A stretch of 64,000 nt of DNA, taken from assembly GCA_934518555.1 (NCBI GenBank), contig CAKSXW010000001.1:1-64000 (forward strand), given 5' to 3'. Shown here piece after piece: positions 29,405-37,720 of the stretch. Source of the DNA: an uncultured Faecalibacterium sp. Its GTDB lineage: Bacteria > Bacillota > Clostridia > Oscillospirales > Ruminococcaceae. The position numbers and the translations under genes were made by a program. Position 1 is the first letter of the stretch. Each line of letters starts with the position of its first letter. The notes under the pieces are model-generated. The model saw nothing but the letters and a program-made list of their open reading frames with translations, ran no database searches and was not told where the DNA came from.

Positions 29405-30190
29405 TTATAATTCCCCTTGCAGCTCCACCATATCCCCCCAAAAACGCTTGGGGCAATGGCTCCTGCGGCAGGCCTCGTTGTGCCGGGCCTGGATCTCTAA
29501 GGTGCGGTAGAACTGGGTCCACAGGGCCTGGAACTGCCGCTCCTGTTCCCCGGGAGGGGGCAGCTCCAGAGGGGCTGCCAGCTCCAGCAGCTGGGTCCGG
29601 CGGCCCTGATGCAGCAGCACCGCCTGGTGGGTGGCGTCGTAGATCATAAAATCTTCCTCCGGGAACCGCCCACAAAAGTGGGGCCGCAGCAGAGGCAGAA
29701 TGTAGTTTTTGGGGTGGATAACGGCCCCCAGCATCCCGTCGTGGTCCTCAAACCGCACAAAGCCCTGGAACTTGTCCACCTCCCAGTCCAGACTCTTTTT
29801 CATCTGGTACAGGGGGGCCACCTCCGGGTGGCCCTGCCGCTTTACGGTGCCGGGGCCCAGAGCGTAGGCCAGGTGCAAAAACCGGATCAGCAGCAGTTCC
29901 TTGTCCGGCTGGCCGGAGAGAAAATCCCGGCTGACCAGGTACTCGGTCTCCGGCCCCAGCCGGGTGCGAAAGCTGGCAAACACACGCTGGGCCAGGTCCG
30001 GCCGGGTGGGGATCTCCTTCACCGGGTAAAGGGTGGCGGTCTCCTGCTGGGGCGGCCACACCGCAAAGGGCAGCTCGTGGTGGGCAAAGCTCTCGTACAC
30101 GCAGCACAAAAAGCCCTCAAAGCTGCCATCGTACAGGTACACCACGTCGGCCTGGTGGAGGCGGCGTTTTACAGCTGGTTGGCCAGACAC
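29405..30190 (-). CDS. TIGR03915-type putative DNA repair protein
   Basis: 261 residues. The pattern VVYLYDGSFEGFLCCVYES at the N-terminus and RRSHCPKRFWGDMVEL at the C-terminus fit the TIGR03915 (DUF4130) family, which is always found beside a TIGR03916 radical SAM protein. It is proposed to act in nucleic-acid repair with that partner, but the reaction is not established. The start is a GTG at 30190 with GAGAGGAGG seven bases before it; it overlaps the upstream gene by 22 bases, so the two are translationally linked. Confidence 0.85.
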   Translation of the reverse strand: MSGQPAVKRRLHQADVVYLYDGSFEGFLCCVYESFAHHELPFAVWPPQQETATLYPVKEIPTRPDLAQRVFASFRTRLGPETEYLVSRDFLSGQPDKELLLIRFLHLAYALGPGTVKRQGHPEVAPLYQMKKSLDWEVDKFQGFVRFEDHDGMLGAVIHPKNYILPLLRPHFCGRFPEEDFMIYDATHQAVLLHQGRRTQLLELAAPLELPPPGEQERQFQALWTQFYRTLEIQARHNEACRRSHCPKRFWGDMVELQGEL

Positions 30191-31527
30191 GCCACCGCCT
30201 CCTCTCGCACCATGCGGATGGCGGCCCGGGGCGGCACCCCCTGGCCCACCAGATGGTCCACTGCCGGGGGGCTGAACAGGCTCAGCTGCTCACAATCCCC
30301 CTCAAACACCTGGGGGTCCACCAGAGCCCGGGTGATGCGCTGCCGCCCGGCAGTGCCCCGGCCCGGGTCGGCCCCGGCAAAGCCCCGGCAGGTGATAAAA
30401 TATTGGGCACGCTTCAGCACCACGCCCATGCGCTTCAGCTCCTGCAGCCCCAGAGCCGCCTGTTTCCGGGCCTGCCAGATGCGCCGGGCGGTCTTGGGGC
30501 CAATGCCCGGCACACGCAGCAGCATCTCAAAGGGGGCCCGGTTGATGTCCACCGGGAACAGCCCATAATGCTGCAAGGCCCAGTTGCATTTGGGGTCCAG
30601 ATAGGGGTTAAAGTTGGGGTTTGCCGCATCCAGGATCTCGTCGGCCTGGAACTGATAGAACCGCAGCAGCCAATCTGCCTGATACAGCCGATGCTCTCGC
30701 AGCAAGGGGGGCTTGGTGTCCAGAGCCGGCAGGCGGCTGTCCTGGGCCACCGGGATATAGGCAGAGTAGAACACCCGTTTCAAGCCGTATTTCTGGTACA
30801 TCCCCTCAGTGAGCTTCAGGATGTGGTAATCCGTCTCCGGCGAGGCCCCCACGATCATCTGGGTGCTCTGGCCTGCCGGGGCAAACCGGGGTGCGTGGCG
30901 GTAAAGGGCCAGCTCCTGCTTGCTCTGGGCCCCGGATACGGCGATCTGCTTCATGGGCCTAAAAATGGAGTGGCGGCCCTTGTCCGGGGCCAGCAGGTTC
31001 AGGCTCTGCTCGCTGGGCAGCTCCACGTTGACGCTGAGGCGGTCGGCCAGATACCCCAGCTGCTGCACCAGCTCCGGGCTGGTGCCCGGGATGGCCTTGG
31101 CGTGGATGTAGCCCCCAAAGCGGTACTCCCCACGCAGCAGCCGCAGCACCTCCAGCATCCGCTCGGTGGTGTAGTCCGGGGTGCCCAGCACGGCGCTGGA
31201 CAAAAACAACCCCTCGATGTAGTTGCGGCGGTAGAACTGGATGGTCAGCTCTGCCAGCTCCCGGGGGGCAAAGGTGGCCCGGGGCACGTCGTTGGACCGA
31301 CGGTTGACGCAGTAGCTGCAATCAAAGGCGCAGCAGTTGGTCATCAGCACCTTCAGCAAGCTGACACAGCGGCCATCGGCGGTAAAGGTGTGGCAGCAGC
31401 CGGGGGCGTAGCAGCTGCCTACGGTGCCGGGCCGGGCGGTGCGGGAGGCTCCGCTGGAGGTGCAGGCCACGTCGTACTTGGCACTGTCTGCCAGGATGGT
31501 CAGCTTGTCCATCAGGCTTTGTTCCAT
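30169..31527 (-). CDS. TIGR03916-type radical SAM putative DNA repair protein
   Basis: 452 residues. The radical SAM cluster motif is CAFDCSYC (CxxxCxxC) near residue 85, binding a 4Fe-4S cluster; a conserved early CYAPGCCHTF precedes it. Near the C-terminus LLRVPGIGPKTARRIW is a helix-hairpin-helix DNA-binding motif. This combination fits the TIGR03916 family. I chose the ATG at 31527 (GGGAGGTG seven bases upstream) over an in-frame start at 31587. Operon with the TIGR03915 gene. Confidence 0.88.
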   Translation of the reverse strand: MEQSLMDKLTILADSAKYDVACTSSGASRTARPGTVGSCYAPGCCHTFTADGRCVSLLKVLMTNCCAFDCSYCVNRRSNDVPRATFAPRELAELTIQFYRRNYIEGLFLSSAVLGTPDYTTERMLEVLRLLRGEYRFGGYIHAKAIPGTSPELVQQLGYLADRLSVNVELPSEQSLNLLAPDKGRHSIFRPMKQIAVSGAQSKQELALYRHAPRFAPAGQSTQMIVGASPETDYHILKLTEGMYQKYGLKRVFYSAYIPVAQDSRLPALDTKPPLLREHRLYQADWLLRFYQFQADEILDAANPNFNPYLDPKCNWALQHYGLFPVDINRAPFEMLLRVPGIGPKTARRIWQARKQAALGLQELKRMGVVLKRAQYFITCRGFAGADPGRGTAGRQRITRALVDPQVFEGDCEQLSLFSPPAVDHLVGQGVPPRAAIRMVREEAVACLANQL

Positions 31528-31554
31528 AAAAATGCACCTCCCGGGCTGAAAAGG

Positions 31555-31593
31555 GGATAAAAAAGAAAGCCATTGGCAGTGCTGCAAATGGCT
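31555..31593 (-). terminator. Terminator of the XRE-S24 repressor gene
   Basis: AGCCATT (31593-31587) pairs with AATGGCT (31574-31568) on the minus strand, then TTCTTTTTT. A second GC stem lies between it and the stop codon. Confidence 0.6.
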
Positions 31594-31649
31594 TTGGGGA
31601 ACAGAGAGGGGCCGGGCACCGCACCCTGGCCCCTCTCCGGCTGCTTATC

Positions 31650-32282
31650 TTACCACTTCGCCTTGGTTTCCACCACACGGCCTGCAACGTGCAGGTGGTT
31701 CAGCTCTTCGCCCTTAATGACCATCTCGCTGTAGGCCGGGTTAAAGGGCTGCAGCACCACGCAGTTGCCCCGCTGGATGTAACGCTTCAGGGTGCCTTCG
31801 CCTTCGTCGCCGTAGATCAGCACCCCCAGGTCCCCGTTTTCCAGGGTGTCCTGCTTGTGCACCAGGGCCAGGTCACCGTCCTGGATCCGGGGCTCCATGC
31901 TGTCGCCCCGTACCACCAGATAAAAGTAGTTGGCCGGGTCCTTTACCCGGGCATACTCCTGGCCGTAGTCTTCCTCAAAGGCCAGGGCCCCATAACCGGC
32001 TTTTACGGTGCCGATCACCGGGATCAGGCTCTCGGAATAGCTGCCAAAGAACCGCTCCTCCGGGGCCGAAACATTGCTCAGGGGCCGGTACAGCCCCAGC
32101 AGATAATCGGCGGTGGTGTTCAGCAGCTCAGCGATCCGGGCCACGGTGGAGGGGTCCGGGGAGGATTTGCCGCTTTCCCACTTGCCGACGGCCTGCTGGG
32201 TCACGCCGAGCTTTGCGGCAAGCTCTGCCTGGCTGACGCCCTGTTTTTTGCGGCACTGCTTCAATAGCTCTGAAAACGACAT
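31650..32282 (-). CDS. XRE-type repressor with S24 (LexA-like) peptidase domain
   Basis: 210 residues. An HTH_XRE domain (QAELAAKLGVTQQAVGKWESG, residues 18-38) and a C-terminal S24 domain with the A95-G96 cleavage site (TVKAGYG), Ser128 (GDSMEP) and Lys166 (GTLKRY). It should be a self-cleaving, damage-responsive repressor, outside the prophage but only 350 bases from attL. AAAGGAG precedes the ATG at 32282. It could be the host's own regulator or a left-over of an older element; targets are unknown. Confidence 0.88.
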   Translation of the reverse strand: MSFSELLKQCRKKQGVSQAELAAKLGVTQQAVGKWESGKSSPDPSTVARIAELLNTTADYLLGLYRPLSNVSAPEERFFGSYSESLIPVIGTVKAGYGALAFEEDYGQEYARVKDPANYFYLVVRGDSMEPRIQDGDLALVHKQDTLENGDLGVLIYGDEGEGTLKRYIQRGNCVVLQPFNPAYSEMVIKGEELNHLHVAGRVVETKAKW

Positions 32283-32326
32283 GGTAATTCTCCTTTGCAC
32301 CGAGAAATGGGTTTTTTGATGGTTTT

Positions 32327-32355
32327 ATTATACAACAAAAAGGTGTTTCTGTAAA
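32327..32355 (-). promoter_or_regulatory. Promoter of the XRE-S24 repressor gene
   Basis: On the minus strand TTTACA (32355-32350), 17-bp spacer, TATAAT (32332-32327). Confidence 0.8.
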
Positions 32356-32436
32356 GAGCTTTGGGGGCACTGGGCAAAAAAAGGTTGTGGCACCAACGCA
32401 TTTTAAATTTAGCCGTGAAAATTTTTGTAATAAGGC

Positions 32437-32465
32437 TTGACAGAACCCGGTAAATCTGGTAAAGT
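32437..32465 (+). promoter_or_regulatory. Promoter of the two tRNA-Ser genes
   Basis: TTGACA (32437-32442), 17-bp spacer, TAAAGT (32460-32465), 40 bases before the first tRNA. Confidence 0.75.
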
Positions 32466-32504
32466 AAATAGGCATTCGACACGGCGTGAGCCGGGTGCCC
32501 ACAA

Positions 32505-32592
32505 GGAGAGATGTCCGAGTGGTTTAAGGAAGCAGTCTTGAAAACTGCCGTGCGGCAACGCACCGTGGGTTCGAATCCCACTCTCTCCGCCA
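32505..32592 (+). tRNA. tRNA-Ser (anticodon TGA)
   Basis: An 88-nt class II tRNA including encoded CCA. Acceptor GGAGAGA pairs with TCTCTCC; the anticodon loop reads CTTGAAA with anticodon TGA; a long variable arm (GTGCGGCAACGCAC) and GGTTCGAATCCC T-arm are present. Confidence 0.95.
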
Positions 32593-32624
32593 TTTTTTTG
32601 AATCAGTGTAACACACTTTGCTCT

Positions 32625-32718
32625 GGAGTAGTACTCAAGAGGCCGAAGAGGCGCCCCTGCTAAGGGCGTAGGTCGTCTAAACAACGGCGCGAGGGTTCAA
32701 ATCCCTCCTACTCCGCCA
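32625..32718 (+). tRNA. tRNA-Ser (anticodon GCT), rebuilt at attL
   Basis: A 94-nt class II tRNA with encoded CCA. Acceptor GGAGTAG pairs with CTACTCC; anticodon loop CTGCTAA, anticodon GCT; long variable arm. From the anticodon loop to the 3' end the sequence is repeated at 60965-61026, so the 3' half of this intact gene is supplied by the prophage and the old chromosomal 3' half is left at attR. Confidence 0.95.
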
Positions 32719-32724
32719 AGAAAA
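32657..32724 (+). repeat. attL of the prophage
   Basis: 68-bp exact direct repeat with 60965-61032; covers the tRNA-Ser(GCT) anticodon loop to CCA plus six following bases. The base before it differs (C here, T at attR) and so does the base after it. Confidence 0.93.
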
Positions 32725-32768
32725 TCCCTCGTAGTTTCGTGAAAACTGCGGGGGATTTTCCTTTTGCT
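32721..32768 (+). terminator. Prophage-borne terminator after the rebuilt tRNA
   Basis: AAAATCCC ... GGGGATTTT forms a stem with AGTTT/AAAACT inside, followed by a pyrimidine run. It replaces the chromosomal tRNA terminator now found after attR (61033-61066). Confidence 0.7.
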
Positions 32769-32830
32769 TTTTCTTTACGCTTCGGCACAGACCGCAAAAG
32801 GCCGCACCAGTTGCCTGCATGGTTGCCAAC

Positions 32831-32867
32831 AAAAACCACCCCCGAGAGCATCTGCTCCCGGGGGTGT
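32831..32867 (-). terminator. Terminator of the prophage lysis genes
   Basis: CACCCCCG and GAGCA segments pair with TGCTC and CGGGGGTG around a very short loop; TTTTTG follows on the minus strand. Confidence 0.8.
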
Positions 32868-32910
32868 TGCTATGTCACGGCATTGCTGCCTACGTTATGT
32901 AGGCGGTTGC

Positions 32911-33237
32911 TTACAGGCTGCGCTGGTTGGCGGCGAGGGCCTTCTTCATCATCCACACGGCCTTTTCGATGACAGCGTCCAGCACCTCATCGGTGATGAT
33001 GGGCTTGAGCCAGTCCGGCAGGGCGGAGCGGAGGGCCGCAAAGACCTGGGCCTTTTTCTTGGCACCCTGGCCGCTGCCCATGATGCTGTCCTCGGCCAGG
33101 GTCACCAGCTCCAGGGCCCAGGCCTTGACGTACTGCTTATAGCCCAGACGGATGGCACCCACTGCCAAGGACACAAAACCCAGGGCCATCAGCACCAGGG
33201 CCACCGGGGCCGGGATAAAACTAAGCATTGCTTCCAT
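32911..33237 (-). CDS. Phage holin, LL-H-like
   Basis: 108 residues with one clear N-terminal membrane segment (PVALVLMALGFVSLAVGAIRL), then an amphipathic region and LRSALPDWLKPIITDEVLDAVIEKAV, a pattern of the Lactobacillus LL-H-type holins. Start at ATG 33237, AAAGGAA seven bases upstream; an in-frame TTG at 33243 is less likely. Last gene of the late unit, next to attL; works with the GH25 endolysin two genes upstream. Confidence 0.75.
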   Translation of the reverse strand: MEAMLSFIPAPVALVLMALGFVSLAVGAIRLGYKQYVKAWALELVTLAEDSIMGSGQGAKKKAQVFAALRSALPDWLKPIITDEVLDAVIEKAVWMMKKALAANQRSL

Positions 33238-33239
33238 GA

Positions 33240-33497
33240 TCAAATTCCTTTCTTCTGTTCCAGATCAGCGATGCGGTGGTTGGCCACCTTGATCTGCTCC
33301 TCCATCACTGGCACACGCTGGGCAAAGTTGTTGTGGAGACGCACCTCTCGGGTCAGCTCCTCCAGCTTGGTGTCGGTGATGGCTTGCTGCTTGTCCAGTT
33401 TGGCATCCATGTCCTTGGCGGCCCGGTTGTTGGCGTAGATGGTGCCCACAAGGCCCAGGATGCCCGTGATCAGCGCCACGACGATGGCCTCACTCAT
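33240..33497 (-). CDS. Small coiled-coil membrane protein of the lysis unit
   Basis: 85 residues: N-terminal membrane segment (IVVALITGILGLVGTIYA), then a coiled coil (LDKQQAITDTKLEELTREVR). Its second half is nearly the same as that of the cassette protein at 24079-24306. XhlA/BhlA-like by layout. The ATG overlaps the endolysin stop (ATGA) and GGGAGGG lies close before it. Confidence 0.7.
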   Translation of the reverse strand: MSEAIVVALITGILGLVGTIYANNRAAKDMDAKLDKQQAITDTKLEELTREVRLHNNFAQRVPVMEEQIKVANHRIADLEQKKGI

Positions 33498-34150
33498 GCG
33501 CCCTCCCGGAGCCGGGTAAGGCCCTTCTTTGCAATGATCTTGGCGTAGTCCTTGTAGGCGTGGGACAGGTCCACGTTGCCGCTGACGCCGGGGACCCTGG
33601 CGGTGCTGGTGTACTGCCACAGACCAAAGGGCCACCCGGGGGTGGGTTTGCTTTTGCGGTAGGCTGCCAGCCATACATCGTAGGGCTTCAGAGCAGCACC
33701 GCCCATGTACAGGTGGGTCTGGGCAAAGTACAGCCCGGTGTACAGCAGGGCGTAAAAGCCCCACCGCTCCACCGTGGCCAGCTGGTAGGCCGCCAGATCG
33801 GTGAGGGCCTGCTGGCCCAGGGACGTCAGGACGGCGTCCTCCAGGTCCACGGCCACCGGCAGCTGCACCGTTTTGCCCGTGAGCACGGTGCGGAGCAGCG
33901 CCAGCTCGGCATCTGCCTGGGCTTTGGTGACGGCCTTGCTGTAGTAGTACACCCCCACCGGGATGCCCAGCCGGGTGCAATCGGCATAGTTGCGCTCAAA
34001 GGTTGGGTCCCAGTAAGGCTTGCTGGGCTTGCCGTCGGCGGAGTTACCCAGGGCCCGGAGCATCACCCCGGACACCAGGCCGCTGGCCTTTACAGCGTCC
34101 CAGTCGATGGAGCCCTGCCACCGGGAGACGTCCATGATATCACTGGTCAT
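33494..34150 (-). CDS. Phage endolysin, GH25 lysozyme
   Basis: 218 residues. DVSRWQGSIDWDAVKASG at residues 7-24 carries the catalytic Asp7, PVAVDLED near residue 97 the second acidic pair, and LWQYTSTARVPGVSGNVDLS the C-terminal GH25 signature. The enzyme should cut the beta-1,4 bond between N-acetylmuramic acid and N-acetylglucosamine. There is no separate wall-binding domain. No signal peptide, so a holin is needed. The overlap with the XkdX-like gene is 11 bases, as in the cassette. Confidence 0.92.
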   Translation of the reverse strand: MTSDIMDVSRWQGSIDWDAVKASGLVSGVMLRALGNSADGKPSKPYWDPTFERNYADCTRLGIPVGVYYYSKAVTKAQADAELALLRTVLTGKTVQLPVAVDLEDAVLTSLGQQALTDLAAYQLATVERWGFYALLYTGLYFAQTHLYMGGAALKPYDVWLAAYRKSKPTPGWPFGLWQYTSTARVPGVSGNVDLSHAYKDYAKIIAKKGLTRLREGA

Positions 34151-34298
34151 TGTGGTCCTCCTTGCCGTCCAGCAGGGCTTTCAGCTCCTGGTACTGGTCC
34201 GCCGTCAGGCGGTCGGCGGCAAAAAAGATATCCAGCTTTTCCGCCAGGCCAGCGGTCTGGCCCCGTTGGATCATGCGTTTGCAGATACGGTACAACAT
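34140..34298 (-). CDS. XkdX-like small phage protein (prophage copy)
   Basis: 52 residues, same as the cassette protein at 23505-23663 for 39 residues, then KALLDGKEDHNDQ. GGAGG precedes the ATG. It lies between the fibre gene and the endolysin gene; function unknown. Confidence 0.8.
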   Translation of the reverse strand: MLYRICKRMIQRGQTAGLAEKLDIFFAADRLTADQYQELKALLDGKEDHNDQ

Positions 34299-34918
34299 TT
34301 TATGCAGTCCTCCTTTCAGGTGATGGTGGGGTCTACCCCGGCTTCCAGCAGGGTCAGGCGGTATTCCTGGTCCACAGCCACAGCTTCGGCATCGGCCTGG
34401 GCGGCCTGGGTCTCAGTGAGCAGGTCTGCAATGGTGGGGTAGTGGTAGCCGGAGAGCCAGATGTCTACGGTGTAACCGCCGGTAGTTCCGATGCCGCCTG
34501 CCAGCTCAAAGTGCAGGGTCCCGTCTGTCCGGAAAGTTGTGTTGGACGGAAAAGACGTGCCCTTGCCGAAGTCATGATTCACGGTGCCGCCTTTTGCGAT
34601 GTCTACTTCTTTACCGTATGAGTGGGAGCTATCGTTGTACCTCGACTTGACGTGCACATAGTCAAGGCCGTCTGGCATCTTGATGTCGTAGGTTTTCCAC
34701 TTTGTTCCAGTCGTTACATGGTAGTTCCACACCAGCCGGGGCTCCGACTTTACCGCCACGGCAGCGACGATCTTGTCGTTGAGGGTCTTGCCGCTGAGGG
34801 TGCCGTCCGGGGCAATGTCCAGGTAGTCCCCCACCTTTACGCCGCCCAGCTGGTCCGCTGTGGCGACAGGCAGGGTGTAGGGTGTGCCGAACTTGGCGTC
34901 GGCCTGGTCCTTAGTGTA
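34182..34918 (-). repeat. 737-bp inverted repeat, prophage copy
   Basis: Matches 22885-23621 on the other strand (3' part of the fibre gene and the XkdX-like gene). Confidence 0.85.
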
Positions 34919-35854
34919 TCGCTGGGCCAGGGCGTCGCCGGTGGCCTTAGCGTCGGCAGGGGCGCCGTCCATGGTCAGGGTCTTATCGGTGCCAGCGGCG
35001 GCCTTGGCCTCGGAGGCACTTTTGGCGGCAGCCTGGGCACTGGTGGCGGCGGCAGAGGCACTGCCTGCCGCTGCGGTCTCAGCCTGGGCGGCTGCGGCTG
35101 CGCTGCTGGCTGCCTCCTGGGCTTTGTTGGTGGCGGTGGAGGCACTGCCTGCCGCCGCCGACTGGCTGGAGCTTGCGGCCTGGGCACTCTTGGCGGCAGC
35201 CTGGGCCTGGGTGGCGGCGGTGGATGCGCTGGAGGCAGCGTCGGTCTGGCTTTTGGCGGCGCCTGCTGCCGACTGCTCTGCGGCCTGGGCACTGGCGGTG
35301 GCGGTCTCCTCCAACCCGGCCACCTTGGCCTTGGCCTGCTCCACCAGCTGGGCCGTGGGGATGCCGGTTACCCCGTCCCTCATGACGCCGCAGACGGCCT
35401 CGTCGGCCCGGGTGTCGGCGAGGTCGGCACTGGTGATGGCGGTGCTGCCTGCCTTGCGAGTGACCAGTGCCAGGCCCAGGTCGTAGACAAGGCCTGTCCG
35501 GGTGATCTCCGGGGCCGTGGGGCTGGCAGAGTCCGGCTCGCCGGGCAGCACCAGCAGCCGGGTCTTGCGTGCAGCGGCGTCGTACCGCAGCACGATGCGG
35601 TCCAGCCGGGTGCGAGTTCCGTCTGCTGTGGGCAGTTCCACCGTTTGCGGATCCCGGCACAGGACACTGTACCCGGTCCAGCGGTCCGGGTGGATCCAGG
35701 CTCTGCCTGGGGCCACCGTCACGCTGGTGCCGCCGGATGCAGTGACGGCAAAGTCCTCCTCTGCGCTGTAGACACCGCTCTGGCGAGTGGAAAAATAGCC
35801 TGCTGCATCGGCAGCATCAAACTGGTAGTTGTCCAGGGGATAGGTTACGATCAA
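34316..35854 (-). CDS. Prophage tail fibre protein, TTG start
   Basis: 512 residues. N-terminal part (about 1-170) resembles receptor-binding or baseplate proteins (MIVTYPLDNYQFDAADAAGY ... FAVTASGGTSVTVAPGRAWI). Then about 110 residues of Ala/Ser/Gln repeats (SAQAAEQSAAGAAKSQTDAA), likely a trimeric coil, and a C-terminal fibre tip shared with the cassette fibre. The start is TTG at 35854: GGAGG of AAGGAGG lies eight bases before it and overlaps the stop of the upstream gene. Confidence 0.82.
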   Translation of the reverse strand: MIVTYPLDNYQFDAADAAGYFSTRQSGVYSAEEDFAVTASGGTSVTVAPGRAWIHPDRWTGYSVLCRDPQTVELPTADGTRTRLDRIVLRYDAAARKTRLLVLPGEPDSASPTAPEITRTGLVYDLGLALVTRKAGSTAITSADLADTRADEAVCGVMRDGVTGIPTAQLVEQAKAKVAGLEETATASAQAAEQSAAGAAKSQTDAASSASTAATQAQAAAKSAQAASSSQSAAAGSASTATNKAQEAASSAAAAAQAETAAAGSASAAATSAQAAAKSASEAKAAAGTDKTLTMDGAPADAKATGDALAQRYTKDQADAKFGTPYTLPVATADQLGGVKVGDYLDIAPDGTLSGKTLNDKIVAAVAVKSEPRLVWNYHVTTGTKWKTYDIKMPDGLDYVHVKSRYNDSSHSYGKEVDIAKGGTVNHDFGKGTSFPSNTTFRTDGTLHFELAGGIGTTGGYTVDIWLSGYHYPTIADLLTETQAAQADAEAVAVDQEYRLTLLEAGVDPTIT

Positions 35855-35859
35855 CTTTC

Positions 35860-36873
35860 TTACCTCCTTCTGATGACAGGGGTGCCCACGGTGATCTTCC
35901 GGGTCTCAGAGCCGCCTTTACTGGTGATCTCCATCTCCGTCACCCGGGCAGAGGCTGTGAGCCGGACGCCGTCCACGATGCAGGTCACGATATCCCCCAG
36001 CTGGGCACGATCATCTGCCGGCACAAAGGTCAGGCTGTCCACCCGGGTGTGCTCCAGCAGCTTGGCCACGCCTCGCATGGCCAGTCGGTCCAGATAACTT
36101 TTGTCTGCCGTGGTCTCGCCCTCGTTGGGCTGTAGGTCCCTGGCATCCACGATGATCTCATGTCGGTCACTGCCAGTGCTGCCGATGTCTCCCACCACCA
36201 CCTGGGCCCGGGTGGACTCCTCTCCTGCGCCCAGCACTAAGGCAACGTTGGCGTAGGAGACGTCACTGAGCTTGATCTGCACACTTTCCAAATTGCCGTA
36301 GGCCAGCTTGTACTTCAGGTTCGGATTTTGCTCCGGTCGGTACAGACCAAACAGCAGCCGCTTTTCGGCATTGCTGCCGATCATACGGACCCGGTATCCC
36401 ACGTCCAGAGCCTGGCAGACAGTCTGGATGTACTCGTAGAGACTTTTGCAGCTCAGCTGCTGGGCGTAGGTCAGGCCGATGCCTGCCGCCTCATCCAGGG
36501 CAAGGCCCGGGATCCCACGCCCCCCTGCAAAGCACTCCTCAAAGAGCCCTCGCAGGGCCGTCTCGGCATCCTGGTTTGCGATGACAGTGGTGCTGACTCG
36601 CTGGCGGCACAGATCTGTCAGCGGATAGCCCGTTACCACCCAGGTCTTGCCCCGGCTCTCGTTATAGGCTGCCCGCAGGACCACTGCATTGGTGGTGCCA
36701 TGCTCTCGCAGATAGCGGCCCGGAGCCAGCAGCTGGGCGTTTGCAGCGGTATTTTCCACCTCCAGCAAAAAGCTGCCGTCGGTGTTGTAGCCCTGCTTCC
36801 AGCTCATGGACTTCCAGCTTTCCACTTGCTGGATGGTGGCCAGGGTGGCAGGGTCGATCACGTCAAAAATCAT
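35860..36873 (-). CDS. Siphovirus Gp37-like tail protein
   Basis: 337 residues, starting MIFDVIDPATLATIQQVESW. The pattern (SWKQGYNTDGSFLLEV, a middle with DARDLQPNEGETT, and a C-terminal LGDIVTCIVDGVRLTASARVTEME) fits the ReqiPepy6 Gp37-like family, a tail-tip hub component. It overlaps the distal tail gene by 11 bases. Confidence 0.8.
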   Translation of the reverse strand: MIFDVIDPATLATIQQVESWKSMSWKQGYNTDGSFLLEVENTAANAQLLAPGRYLREHGTTNAVVLRAAYNESRGKTWVVTGYPLTDLCRQRVSTTVIANQDAETALRGLFEECFAGGRGIPGLALDEAAGIGLTYAQQLSCKSLYEYIQTVCQALDVGYRVRMIGSNAEKRLLFGLYRPEQNPNLKYKLAYGNLESVQIKLSDVSYANVALVLGAGEESTRAQVVVGDIGSTGSDRHEIIVDARDLQPNEGETTADKSYLDRLAMRGVAKLLEHTRVDSLTFVPADDRAQLGDIVTCIVDGVRLTASARVTEMEITSKGGSETRKITVGTPVIRRR

Positions 36874-37720
36874 CCGGATACACCCCCATGTAAGCAGCCC
36901 GGAAGGTCACACTGCACTGCAGGTCATCGGCACCGCTGTCTGCATCGGACTTCAACAGGTTGCTGCCGGAGTCCAGATAAAGCAGGTCGCTGTCATCGTC
37001 CAGGCACGCAAAAGCGTCCTCCACGACACCTGCTGTGATCCGCCGGACCTGCAGCTGGTTGTTTTCCCGGAATACTTTGAGCTGCTGGCCCTCGGCCAGG
37101 TCTGTGATCAGCCGCAGTTTTGCCCCGGTCACGCAGTTCAGCAGCACCGGGTTTTTTACAGGCAGTCCGGCCTCAAAGACTGCCGTGAAAGGAGCCCGGA
37201 AGTCTCCGTGGTTCCGTACATCCACAAATGCGCTCCGGTTCCGCACACCAAAGTGGTGGGGCGTGCCGTAGTTTACCGGAAAGCTGAACCCCGGCGTGTA
37301 GCCGCCCAGCAGTACCGACGTGGCCGTCATGCTCTGCCAGTAAGGCAGACGGCAGTAGACCATGGCCGAGAAGGTACGCTGGTTCCGGCTGCCTGGGGTC
37401 CGCACCACATAGGGGGACCGCTTGATAACGTACTCGCAGAAATAAGCGTCATTCAGGATCAGCTTGCCGCTGGATAGCGGCGGCAAGGCTTGCAGCAGCT
37501 CCTTGGCGGCTGCAGCCGTCCGGCATTCCCCGGTGATAGTCCGTACAACGCCTCCAACGGTCTGGCCCGTGATACTCTCGCCGATCTGGTTGACGCCCTG
37601 GGAGGTGGAGACCGTGACATCCACGCCGGAGATAGGTTCCAGATTCCCGTCCAGACCTGTGCCGGCATTGATATAGACTGTCCGCCCGGTGGCAGACTGG
37701 AAGGTGAGCTTATACGCCAA
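36863..37720 (-). CDS. Distal tail protein (Dit-like), TTG start
   Basis: 285 residues. The N-terminal domain (AYKLTFQSATGRTVYIN) and the galectin-like C-terminal part suit the phage tail (Dit) family, which joins the tail tube to the tip. The start is TTG at 37720, with AAAGGAG eight bases before it; upstream residues in the frame overlap the tape-measure gene. It precedes the Gp37-like gene in the normal siphovirus order. Confidence 0.75.
   Translation of the reverse strand: MAYKLTFQSATGRTVYINAGTGLDGNLEPISGVDVTVSTSQGVNQIGESITGQTVGGVVRTITGECRTAAAAKELLQALPPLSSGKLILNDAYFCEYVIKRSPYVVRTPGSRNQRTFSAMVYCRLPYWQSMTATSVLLGGYTPGFSFPVNYGTPHHFGVRNRSAFVDVRNHGDFRAPFTAVFEAGLPVKNPVLLNCVTGAKLRLITDLAEGQQLKVFRENNQLQVRRITAGVVEDAFACLDDDSDLLYLDSGSNLLKSDADSGADDLQCSVTFRAAYMGVYPDDF

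Noticed and set aside
32261-32593. Protein frame on the minus strand over tRNA-Ser(TGA)
   Set aside because: It is the antisense of a tRNA, a frequent annotation error.
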